Positions 34,290 through 45,654 of a stretch of DNA of 64,000 nucleotides are shown piece after piece. A program made the translations under genes and the position numbers. The notes below the pieces were generated by a model. It was not told the DNA's origin and searched no databases. It saw only the letters and a list, made by a program, of their open reading frames with translations. The stretch is from Benincasa hispida (lineage: Eukaryota; Streptophyta; Magnoliopsida; Cucurbitales; Cucurbitaceae): NCBI RefSeq assembly GCF_009727055.1, contig NC_052350.1, positions 31,572,843 to 31,636,842 on the forward strand, read 5' to 3'. Position 1 is the stretch's first letter, and each line of letters begins with the position of its first letter.

Positions 34290-34745
34290 TGTTGGAGGAA
34301 GTTATTTTTTATAACCCTCTCCCCTTATTTCTCTCCTAAGTGTGTAACTGGTGCAGGGAAAGATAAAAAAAATGGTTTTTATCTTCTATAAAATGATACA
34401 TAGAACTTCCTACAAAATCACTCTGCAGAATTCTCTCACAATTATTGCAAGGAGAGAATACACAGATTTCTTTGTAGTGGTGTCCGGCCAATTAGGTTTT
34501 AGCGTTGCTATTTTTGTGCATTCATACATTTGTGGGAGAGCAAGTTTGTTCGCGATCGAAGAGGAATTTCGTGAAGTTTTCGGTCTTCAAGGGTAAGTAT
34601 TTCATCCCTTTAATTCCTCTTTAAAATTCTATAAAACATGTTGTATTATTAGAATGCATATGAAACGTTTCTGTCCTCTTAAATTTATGTTGTTTATGTA
34701 AAATTCAAAATTGGGCTTCTGCATCAAGTGTTCACATGAATTTCA
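34290..34745 (+). repeat. Short LTR (about 456 bp) with primer-binding site
   Basis: It starts TGTTGGAGGAAG, has a TATA-like CTATAAAATG near 34386 and ends AATTTCA. Two bases later stands TGGTATCAGAGC (34748-34759), the initiator-tRNA-Met primer-binding site. It is therefore a plus-strand 5' LTR. No matching 3' LTR or coding region is found, so the element is truncated. Confidence 0.65.
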
Positions 34746-34984
34746 ATTGGTATCAGAGCCAGATTTTTTAGTCTCAATTTTTATTTTTCTAGAATTAAAT
34801 TCAGATCTATGGTCAGAATTTTTTTTCCTGTTATGTATTTATGTATGATGAATGTGGGATTTGCAAGTTTTGGATATTTTCGGGATCGGCTTTAGAATTT
34901 TCTTTTTTATTCCATATGTAAGGACCAATTGTTTTTTTTTTTTTGGGTATAATAATTACTATCGAGTCTATAAATTAAAGTATG

Positions 34985-35290
34985 GGTCATTCATGTAGTT
35001 TTCTAGCGTCGTTTTGGTGAAATTCAGGGCCAAATCGGAGGAATTCAAAGAAAAAAATCGCACTGTATAGAGGTTGTCTGTACAGCAGCATTGCGGCATT
35101 GTAAACTAGCGCTGCAATGCTCCAACGCGAGGCTGCGAAAGGTTTTTTCCGTAGTGTCGCGACGCTATCACTCCAAACGTGATGCCGCGGGCGAGGAGAC
35201 CGGTTCGGCAAGCGGTTCATGGTCTAGAGGTTCAAAGGGGCGGTTCGCTTCTCCCAGGTGGTTCAGTGGCAGAAATTCTTCTTATATTCA
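34985..35290 (+). other. GC-rich island in an AT-rich repeat zone
   Basis: It is markedly richer in G and C (e.g. GTGTCGCGACGCTATCAC, GATGCCGCGGGCGAGGAGAC) than everything around it. It lies 240 bp after the primer-binding site above, so it may be the leader or start of gag of that truncated element. The 84-codon frame over it is not a family I recognise. Confidence 0.45.
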
Positions 35291-35603
35291 ACTTGTTTGT
35301 AATAATTGTATTTTAAATTTATTTTTATCAATTAAATTAATATAAATTTTATATAATTTAATTAGTGGTTTAGGAAGCCAACCCCGATCCAAAATATTGT
35401 TTTTGAATTATACATTGGATGTATGGCAATTTTTATTTAATATATGTCAGTATGTCATATAGAAAAGATCTCACCATAGGATATACATTTGTTCATATAT
35501 AATTTTAATATAAATGTTATATTATGAGCTTGCAAGATTTTTAGTTAAGCATGTTCATGCATCATATAGTATAATAGTTATAATATATGGTTGCATGCAT
35601 TAA

Positions 35604-35660
35604 TAACATATCCATGCATCAATGACATATACATGTATCAATAACATATCCATGCATCAT
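35604..35660 (+). repeat. Three tandem 19-bp units
   Basis: TAACATATCCATGCATCAA, then TGACATATACATGTATCAA, then TAACATATCCATGCATCAT. It is a minisatellite. Confidence 0.9.
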
Positions 35661-35782
35661 TTATATTATAAATATTATAATATACAATTTCAAATGTATG
35701 GATATATGTTATTATATTTTTTTCATTACCATAGTATATAACTGTTATGTATGGTATGTAATGAAAAATGGGATTGAATGAT

Positions 35783-37725
35783 TGTTGAATGAAAAAATTT
35801 GGCCCAGTCAAATTGTCATGTCATTTCCCAAATCAATGACAAAATTACAAATCGTCAAATTTGGGGTCATTTAAAAGTTAACATTGATAGAGTAAACATG
35901 CATAACACGAAAGCAAACAGAATCATTAAGCACTCTAATTCAATTAATTTGAGTAACAAGCATGCAAGTTCACAATTTTGTCATTAGGGTTTCAAGTTGA
36001 ATACCTTTGATAATTTTCACAAATTCCTTGCTTTCTCCACGGAATTCTCCTTCAAGCTTTGCCGTAGAACCTTCACAAAAGTCTTCTCTACTAATCTCAG
36101 CCTTGGATTGAATGGTGGAACTCCAATTCGGAGGGAATTTGGATTGAATTGGAGGGTTAAATAGAAAAGCAAGTTTTTTGCAGAAAATTTTCAGAATTTC
36201 GTTTGCATACCTCAAATTCAAATGAATTCTGAGGTATTTAATCAAATTAAACATGCGAAATCAATTAATTAACTATTTGACACTTCAAATATCACCAAAT
36301 TAGTGGGCTAGGTGTTTAATTTGGTGAAAATCCACTATGGATTTACAAATATTTTTTCAATTTTTTCAATTTTAGTTTTATTCAATCTAATTTTCAAATT
36401 AAATTAAATTAAATTAAATCTAAATTCAATTTCTGAAATTGAAATTCTAAAATTTGAAATTGGTTTAATTTATTAAATAATTTTAATTAATTAAACAATA
36501 GTAATTTAATATCAAATATTAAATTGATAAAAATACCTAATTCAAACATGAATTCCCTGTTTATGTAATCAATATTTAAATATATTAAACTTTTCAAATA
36601 CATTTAATTTCAATAAATTTAAACGTTAATTATATCGAATATAATTATCTAAACCTTAATTTGAATTTGAACATTTCAAATTCACTCAATATCCTAATCT
36701 AAGGTAATCCTTTTACGAGTTAGTAGAGGAATCTAATGAACCTATAGATCATGAGCTTCAATAATTTGAGATTAACTAGCTAGACTCTTTAAACTGAATT
36801 AATCAATATTACCAAGACATACCACTATAGCTCAGTAGTTGCACTCTCTTTACTATAGATATATTTCTGTCCACTTGATTTAACCATAATCAGTAAGTCG
36901 ATACTTGACGGGTCGTTCATATTTATAGCTAGGTCAAAATTACCGTTTTACCCTTGTAATACATCTTGCTCCTTAAGTTTTCATTGATCCTCTATTAAAT
37001 AATTGGTTTGTGGTCTAACCAATAAACCAAATCCCTCTCTATCATGAGAGAGCGGGACCTCTTTGTTCAAGACCAGGAGTCAGCACTTAAGGAAACAACC
37101 TATCTGCTAACCCTAAGATGAGCAGGAGTGAATTCTTTCTTGTAGAACTATGTCCTTAGCTATCTATCTGATCTTACCCCTAAAATGGGAGGCTATTGAG
37201 TGGTGATGTTGAATCGCTCCCACCTATGCAGATTAAAGGATAGTTCCAAATAAACAGGAGTTCATAGTTAGCTCAAGATTAAGATCGAGTTACCCTAGGT
37301 CATCAATTTGAAATAGTCAGTTTTAACAATAAATGATTGTTATAAAGAAAAGTGACTATTTTGTGGTCCGATCTTATGCAAACATCTTTTGCTAGTATGC
37401 TCCCACTCGCATGTCTCCACATGAACAATTTTAGGATCACATCGTTTGTATTAATATACAAAGTGAGTCGCATCCATAGTGTCCCCAGGATAAGGTACCC
37501 AACCTCATCCATATACTTATAGACCTTTTTTGCTATATTCTAAAACTTGATCCTTTTTTATATCTCTACGTAAAGTTTAAGTATTCATGTTATAGTCATG
37601 GTTCGTTTATTGGATCTTATAAAAAAATGTATTCAGTAACATCTTTATTGATAAAAACTTCAACAACAACTTTATAGTGAATAGAATATGTTTAATGTTT
37701 ACAAGCTGCGAGTTTTAGGACATAC
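35783..37725. repeat. Large LTR family, copy 1 (borders approximate)
   Basis: It shares a long ordered set of blocks with copies 2 and 3: the CATTAAGCACTCTAATTCA start region (also at 63450), GGGTCGTTCATAT, AAGACCAGGAGTCAGCACTTAA, GGATAAGGTACCCAACCTCA and the end region CGAGTTTTAGGACATACCC. No significant coding capacity. The borders are inferred from the alignment to copies 2 and 3 by eye. No target duplication was found. Confidence 0.65.
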
Positions 37726-37939
37726 CCAATAGACATGTGTCCCAAATTGAAACTAAAGACTTGGCAGATTCCGTAAAGACACTTGTTTTCATCATGACCA
37801 TTGGATTGAGTAAAATTAATTTGGTCCAATTTGATATTATAATTTAGGCTAAAGCGCATTTAAGCTCAAAAATGGGCTTAATTTGGCTCAAATGCCAAAA
37901 TAGGCCAAAATCCAACTAATTGAGCCCAAGGACCAGGCC

Positions 37940-37944
37940 CATGG
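37940..37944 (+). repeat. Left 5-bp target-site duplication (CATGG) of the solo LTR
   Basis: CATGG directly before the TG start of copy 2. It is repeated at 39936-39940 directly after its CA end. Confidence 0.85.
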
Positions 37945-39935
37945 TGAAAAAACTCGTTTTGCAGAGAATCTATGAGCGGAAGTGGATCGTCCAAATCTCA
38001 TTTCGATTGAAACAAACATTTACAGTAAAGCAACCAGATTATGCATCATAACATAAATTACAGCATGCTTTTGAATAAGAAACAAGGTTGAAAAGATAAT
38101 TCCTTTGAAGAACTCTTCTTCACGTAAATCCCTCGAACTAACTCGAACTCCTCGAATAGCAATGAACTCTCCTCGAACAAACAACAACCAGAACACTCGA
38201 ACCAAAAGTGAAGGACACTACCACTTGGTGACCTTGGTATTCTCGGGGTGAGAACTCATAAATGGTGGGCTCTGGCTATTTTGGTTAGGAGGCTGTTTAG
38301 GAGTTTGGAGGAGGAAGACGAGAAGAACAAGTTATCGCATAGAGTTGTCTTCAATCGTGTAGATAACAAAGTCTATTGCATAGACTCTCTTGAAATTGTG
38401 TAAAATTATCTCACAAATCGTGTAACTTAGTTAGGAAAAAATAAAATCTTATTTTATTTATTCCAAAAGCCACAAAAACCACTTAACTTCCCACTAAGGT
38501 GGTTAGAGAGAAAATGAGAATTAATTATCAAATAATTAATAATATAAATAAATGGGATAACCAACTTATCATATTATATTTATAACCTATAGTTTTAATA
38601 TTGCATCATATACAATATAAACTATAGTTCTTTTCTCTATTTTATGGCATTTAATATAAATCATATTTATATTAAATTTAACAACTATCAATCTTATTCA
38701 TAGAAAATATATTTGAATCACATTCAAATATTGATTCCTCCAATTAAACTATAATGTATCAAATACATTATGTCAATTATATCATATATAATCGAATCAA
38801 TTTAATTATATCAAATATAATTAAATTCTCTCTTATTAATTTGAACAATTCAAATTAATCCAAAAACTAATTCTCAACTAAATTCTTTTGAGCTACCAAG
38901 GGAACTTTATGGACATGTAGCTTGAAGTTCAAATGATACGTAAATAATTAATTAAACTCTTTAATCACAATATCCAAATGTCGAGCACTTCACTAAAGAC
39001 CGACAGCTTCACTCTTTGCACTACAAATATATTTCTGTGTCCATTGGATATAACCAATCAATAGTACGATGATCCTTCACAAATTGCTGGTAAGTACAGC
39101 TGGGTCAAATTACCGTTTTTCCCCTGTAGTTACATCTAACTCCTTAAGTACCACTGATTCCTCTAATGAACAATAGATCATAGTCTCACTATGACTAAAC
39201 CCCTCTTGATTCAAGAGATGGTGTGGTTCTACATTATTCAAGACCCAGAATCAGCCCTTAAAGGAACAATTTATCTACTTACCCCTACTTCGTGGAAGGA
39301 GTGAACTCCATCTTGTGTAGCTGAGTTTCCAGCTCCTCAATCAAATGAATGCCTAAAATGGTAGGCTTGTTAAGTCGGCGATCTGGCCACTCTCATCTAT
39401 GCAAATCAAAGGATCGCCTTCATAGGCAGGAGTTCACTACTCGTTCAGGATTAAGGTCATGTTACCTATGATCATTCTAGTGAAATGAAGGTCTATTGTG
39501 AATGACATTATATAATGAGATTAAACATTCGTGGTTCGGTCTTATACAAACTCCTTTGCATAGAATATCCTGGCTCGCATGTCTAGTACATGAATGATCA
39601 GGTTATTTGTAGTATTTTACAACATTTGTAACATCTACAAAGCAGGCCATATTCATAGTGTCACCAAGATAAGGTACCCAACCTTATCCATATACTACAG
39701 ACCATTTAGGTTATCACTTAAACATGATTCACCTGTATGTTTTCACATATATGTTTAAGTTACAACGATAACCTTGGATGTTAGTTTATTGGTTTGTGGT
39801 TAATGCAACTAAAATATCATATATTTCATAGACAACGTGAATAAAATATCAAATATTATTAATCATTAGTATGTTTGTTCATATAAGGTTTACAAACTAT
39901 AGAACTCTACGAGATTTAGGACAACAACCCCAACA
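37945..39935. repeat. Solo LTR of the large family, copy 2 (1,991 bp)
   Basis: It begins TGAAAAAACTCG and ends CAACCCCAACA, so it has TG...CA ends, and perfect CATGG duplications flank it. No internal retrotransposon sequence is attached, so it is a solo LTR left by recombination between the two LTRs of an insertion. Its family resemblance to copies 1 and 3 is clear (e.g. CAAGACCCAGAATCAGCCCT, GATAAGGTACCCAACCTTAT). Orientation cannot be fixed, because no internal region is present. Confidence 0.85.
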
Positions 39936-40370
39936 CATGGATTGACCAAGCTCAAGCCCACGAAGCACACTAGAAAACTCTATAAATAGAGGAGCTCTCT
40001 TCATTTGTGAAGGTTAGTAATTCTACATTCTAGAGAGCCCATAAAGAATTCTCTCAACAATCAAAAGACTCCTAGACTCCTGAAACTATACACTCCTTGG
40101 AGACACGAGTCTCCTAAAGATACAAGGACTCTTCTTAGACTTCAACTTCAAGAAAATCAAGGCTCTTCCAAGACTTAAACTTCAAGAAAATCACGCGCTT
40201 TGCTTCTTCAAGTCAAGCGTATGCATTCAACTAAGAGAGAATCAGAGGATCAAGTACTAAAGATCGAACCATATCGCATCAAATCAAAATTAATACAAGT
40301 TCCACTCCATAAAATAAGTTTCTTCGGAGACTTCGTGTGAACAATGATGCATGACATCACTTTAGGTAAA
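39936..40370 (+). mobile_element. Part of an older LTR-like element with TATA box, interrupted by the solo LTR
   Basis: Across the solo LTR the sequence continues from GGACCAGGCCCATGG (to 37944) into ATTGACCAAGCTCAAGCCCA. Then comes CTATAAATAGAGGAGCTCTC (TATA at 39981) and an A/C-rich transcript-like region with repeated ACTTCAAGAAAATCA. This looks like the promoter and R region of an LTR on the plus strand. The outer limits (from about 37726) are uncertain. Confidence 0.5.
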
Positions 40371-43022
40371 TTATAAATGTTATAATTTTTCAAAGATGTC
40401 ATTAGATGCAATCTTAGGTTTTAATTTGTTTAATTCATACTTTATATTAGTTATGAGTTAAATGAAATTAGAAATTAAAATCTATAAGAAAGAGTTGCAT
40501 TTTAATATAGGTTACAAATCATTTGTTAAATAGTTTAAAATTGATTCATTTTAAACCTATGATCACAATATTTCTAATAAGATTAGGAATAGATTTAGTC
40601 TTGTAATTCATTTTTAGAATTAAATTGGATAATCATAAAAGATTAAATTTGTAACAAACGTATCTATAAGACACCTTTGTTTAAGGACGGTTCTATCTAG
40701 GCTGGGGTATTTAAGCTGACGGAAACAAAACACCCCTACCTGAGAATTGACCTGAAATGTGAAGTAGATAGAGATATTACAAGTATGCAATGAGTAATTA
40801 AAGTTTGTCAAAATGTTTAACGAACATAAATCAACATTGTTTAACTATCCAAAGTAAATGTTACGTTGAACAAAGTTAACAAACACTTAGAAAAAAGAAT
40901 TGGCCATATTTTCTTTGAGTTAGTCAACCCTAAGTAAAACATTCAATGGAAGAAAAATGTAATATATGATACTTCATTTTTCCTATCACGTTTCTCCCTA
41001 AAAGTTCACACCGTGAGACCTATACTCAGCCTCGAGGTATGTTTACTTGTGTCCCCCTACGGGTGGTATTTATATAGGTCAATAACAAGGTGAATGGAGA
41101 GAGTGTTTATAGTAAGTGGGAGTAGGACATGTGTCAACACATCTATGGTATCTCTCATTAGTTTCTAGTAAACTTTCATGTTCAGCCTCGAGATATCTTT
41201 GCTTGTATCCTCCTACAGATGGCATTTGCATGACCTTTTACTCAAACTCCATAAATGGATATGATTGATTTAGTTTTTTTTCCAATCGATTTTTCTCTAC
41301 GGTTAGCTCATTGAGGCGAAACTTTAGAATCTAAAATGAGGGGATACACTTACAAGAACATGTTAAGCTAGTTAATTATTTTATGAACCAAACAATGGTG
41401 ACTAATAATTATAGGAAGAAGAGTTGTTGGTGTAATTATTGGATGCGATAGTCTCATTTTAGTGGGAGGGTAAATGCTCATTTACCCTACTCACTGAAGC
41501 ATCATTGCAAAATAGATGTGATAGATGTCACTGCCCTCCTGATTTTCCTCATGTAGTTAACGTAATCTGCATATTTTATAATTAATTTAGATTCTGTTTA
41601 ACCATTTTTCGAATAAATCTCACTTTAATTAGATATCCAGATTTTTCTACCAAATTTATATTTCAAATCTCCATATATTATTAAATTTTATTTTATCTAA
41701 TCAAGTTTCAAATTTATTCTAATCTTTGAATTGTGTTTCATTACTTTATACATATTCAAATTTATTAAAATCTTTGGATTGTTTTTCATAATTTTATACA
41801 TATTCTTAATAAATTAGCTGGATATTTCTCATATCCGTTTAAATTGTTTTATATTATTTTAATGATTTGGAAAAAAAATATCCATCACTATCGTAAAAAA
41901 TAACCATCACTTTTGTTATTCACATAAAGTGTTTATTAATTTAGGTTTCGTTGTGGGTTTTTTCACACAAAGTGTTTATCAATTTAGGTTTTGTTATGGT
42001 TTTTGTTCACAAGCTATTGTTTTTGCTATTACAACGGATTAGACTTCTTTTTCCTCTTTTCCTCTTTCCATCGATCTATCAATTTTCCCCTTTTCCTCTT
42101 CATTTGTTCTTGTATGACGATTCAATCTTATTTTGTTTCATTATTATAATCAACTTTCTTTGTTTTTCGGCCAAAGAAGATGAAATCTTGTTCATCGAAG
42201 AGAATCAGAGTTGGACACTATAATAAATCGAAACTTTCGCGGTTGCAGGGAATGTCGGAGAATTGGAGTTATGATTTTTGTGTGGTGGTTGACTATTTTC
42301 TAATATACCTGTCAATCTTGCAAATACACTATATATGAATAATAATTTAGTAGAAACAAAACCTTCTCTTCAACCTTCTAAGCACATTATCATCAATTTT
42401 GCTTTATCTAATTCTTTTTCAATTGCTTTAACTTTTTGTTACCAGATTTCATTTTATCTAAATCTTTTTTCATTAGTTTAAACATGTTGTTATTAGCTTC
42501 AAAATGTAATATAGAGTTAAACTTATTTCCAGTTTGCCCTCGATGGGCTCTAAAAATTAATTAATATACATTTACAGAAACAATATAATTGTAACATGAA
42601 GTTATGAGATTAACTAATCTACATTTACACATGCAGTGTAATTGTAATATGAGTTATATGATTTTAACCTTCATTTTTTATGTTTCATGATTTAAATTAG
42701 AGATTCTCCCTGATTTTTCTCCAACAATATCTATTTGAATCTATCTTTTGTTATCAAATTCTATTTTATTCTTTTTTCTTTATTATTTGTTTATACATTT
42801 TGTTATTATAATAATTTTTTTTTTTGTATATTATTACTATTTATATACTTTATACTTTTTAAAATATAATTTAGTGATATAACAATATATCATTGGTATA
42901 TAATATATATTTATATACCTATTTATTATTTTGATAATATTTGTTTTATTTTGTTTCATTTAAAAAAAACCTTATTTATAAAGTTTCGATATATTTATAA
43001 TTTATGAAAAAAAATCTAAGCT
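40371..43022. other. Gene-free AT-rich intergenic stretch
   Basis: No convincing gene is seen. Two imperfect copies of a 55-bp block (CAGCCTCGAGGTATGTTTAC and CAGCCTCGAGATATCTTTGC) lie at about 41022 and 41184. Open frames such as 41951-42223 are hydrophobic, T-rich shadows of composition. Confidence 0.6.
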
Positions 43023-43027
43023 CTTTC

Positions 43028-44833
43028 TGTTGGGATAAACACTCTAATTGATTAACTTTGGGCAGAAATGAAAAACATCAAACATAATTTAATGGGTTTC
43101 AAGAACATATCTTTGAAGAACCTTTGAAATCTCGATTTCCAGCTACTAAATCCACCAAATTTGTATACAAACCACCACAAGATTTTCCTTACTATTCTCT
43201 TGGTACTCTAGATTGAGTTGTGAGACTCAAAATAAGCTGAAACCAAAGGAAACTTGGAAACTTGGAAACTTGGAGAATGCTCACTACAACAACCCAAAAT
43301 GAAGAACACTTTCTTCTCTTGAATTTTTAGGAAAATTCAATCTCGGTTTCATCACTCCAACTTCACTCCAATCTCTTCAATATATTACAGACTATCATGC
43401 AAAGAGATTGCTACATGGGATACAGCTCATGCTTGGAGTTATTGAAGGTTGAAGATAATGGGTTCTTTGTGAGCTATTTTGAAGATGGAGATGGAAAAAT
43501 CCATTTTCCATTTTGTGTTTTTCTATTTCCAAAATCCATTTTTTAATTTTAAAATCATATTTTAATTCTAAATCAAAACTTATTAATTTTATGAAGTAAT
43601 TTCACAAATTAATTTTCTAATAAAATTAATAAATAATTATTTAAACAATTTAAATAATTTTAATTAATTTAATATTCAATATTAAATTAATTTGACACAA
43701 ATCTATCTTCATATTTTTAAATCATATTTAAATATATATTCTCCAATTCCATGATTCTAATTTGAACGTTTCAAATTAACTTATCACACAACTCTAGAGC
43801 TAATCCATTTTCGAGCTAGTAGGGAACCTCATGGACCTACAGATCATGGGCTCCAACGATCCGAGATTAATCGGCTAAACTCATTAGACCGATCTAACCC
43901 CCATTCGTTAACTAATAGGTCACTCCACTAAAGCCCATAGTTGAACTTCCCTCACTATAGATATATTATGTCCACTCCATATAACCATGATTAGTAAGTC
44001 AACCCTTCACAGGTTGTTCGTAATAACGGCTGGGTTAAATCTCTATTTTACCCCCAAAATTACCTCTTGTTCTTTAAGTCCCATTGATCCCGAACAATTG
44101 TTTTGTGATCCAATCAACAAAATCGAGTCCCTCTCGGGTCAGTGAGAGGGCGGGACCCCTTGTTAAGACCCAGAATCAGCACTTAAAGGAACAACCTCTC
44201 TACTATCCCTAAAAGCGAGTAGGAGCGAATTCCATCTTGTACCTTATGTCCTCAACTATCTATCCGGTCTTACTCCTGAAATAGGAGGTTTATTGAGTCG
44301 GCACTGTTGAGCCAACCCTCACCTATGCAAATCTAAGGATAATTCCAAATAAACAAGAGTTCATAGTTAGCTCAGGATTAAGGCTACTTAGGTCATCGCT
44401 TTGAAATAGTCAGTCTTAAATAGTAAACAACGCTATAAAGTAAGAGTGACTGATTTCGTGGTTCAATCTTGTACAAACCTTTTTGCACAAGGACACCTTC
44501 ACTCCTTATGTCGCCACATGAACGAATTAGGATCACTTCGTTTGTAACACTTTACAACTCCTTGTAACAACTACATAGCAGGCCGCATCCAATAGTGTTA
44601 CTAGAATAAGGTACCCAACCTTATTCATATACTATAGATCATTTTGACTATTTACTCGAACCTGATCCACCTTTATGACTCCACATAAAATTCAAGTACT
44701 CACCCAATAGTCAAGGGACTTTCAGGTTTATTGGATTTCTGTTAAGCAAAACATCTATTCAATAACTCCTTATTGAATTTTCAGAATAAGTTCCATTGTT
44801 TATACCACGAGTTTTACGACATAAAATCCAACG
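43028..44833. repeat. Large LTR family, copy 3 (about 1.8 kb)
   Basis: It starts TGTTGGGAT and ends ATCCAACG. The ends are inverted, with the last A changed to G. Possible 5-bp target duplications are CTTTC (43023-43027) and CTTTT (44834-44838), with one mismatch. Internal blocks match copies 1 and 2 in the same order and orientation. Confidence 0.75.
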
Positions 44834-44838
44834 CTTTT

Positions 44839-45654
44839 CTCCCTACATATTTTTAAAAAAAATTTAAAAAAAAATCTAATTTTATTTTACCTCCCTCTTA
44901 TCCATTCTTTTCTTTCTCTTTTTCCTATTTTCCATTTGCAACAAGCTTGTGGTCATAACATCTCCATAACCTCTCCTTTAAAATCTATGCTAGCATATCC
45001 TCCTCAGCTCAGTCACATCTTGGGTCACCTCCTTTAGAACCTTCCATTCTTTTTTCTCTCACCATCATCTTGCATAACTGTCAGATCTTCTTTTGCTCAG
45101 CGCACTAAAGACACACTATCATGGTTGTTTATTGAAGCTGTCACCTATTGTTTCTCGGTGATGACCATATTGGTGAGTTTTTAGATTTTCGAACCATTTC
45201 TAGGATTTTGACCATGCTATTTGTTTTTTAGTTCTTGGCTTCTAGAAGTTAGAGTGTATTTACAATTTTCAAGTTGTTTTTAAAATATGTTTATTTGTAT
45301 TCAATTTGTTAGTCGTTGGAATAGTTTGGTCATTTACCCATTTGTATTTTTTATTATTTAAATTCATTTTGCTATTTTTCCAATTTTCAAACATTTTTGC
45401 CATTTTTTCAAATGAAACATTAAAGTTTGCTATTTCTCTTGTCAGCACAAATTTTAACCTCCATATCACCTTTTTTATTTTTGTGTGTAGTTGGAAACCA
45501 AATGCCTAAAATACAATATAACTCACTTTGTTCAACTAAATAGCAACGTAATACGCTCAAATGGCAAACTGACAGTGAAGTTAAAACAAACATTTGGCTT
45601 CAATCCCAATCTGTATTGCTTTACTCTTAAGGAATACTTCTTACAGAAATCGTC
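44839..45654. other. Intergenic end, including the MIP2 3' untranslated region
   Basis: The MIP2 3' UTR must lie just below 45655 on the minus strand, but I see no strong poly(A) signal. The rest is AT-rich without recognised features. Confidence 0.5.

Noticed and set aside
35783..44833. The repeated intergenic units as conserved non-coding RNA genes
   Set aside because: The borders (TG...CA, 5-bp target duplications) show that they are LTRs.
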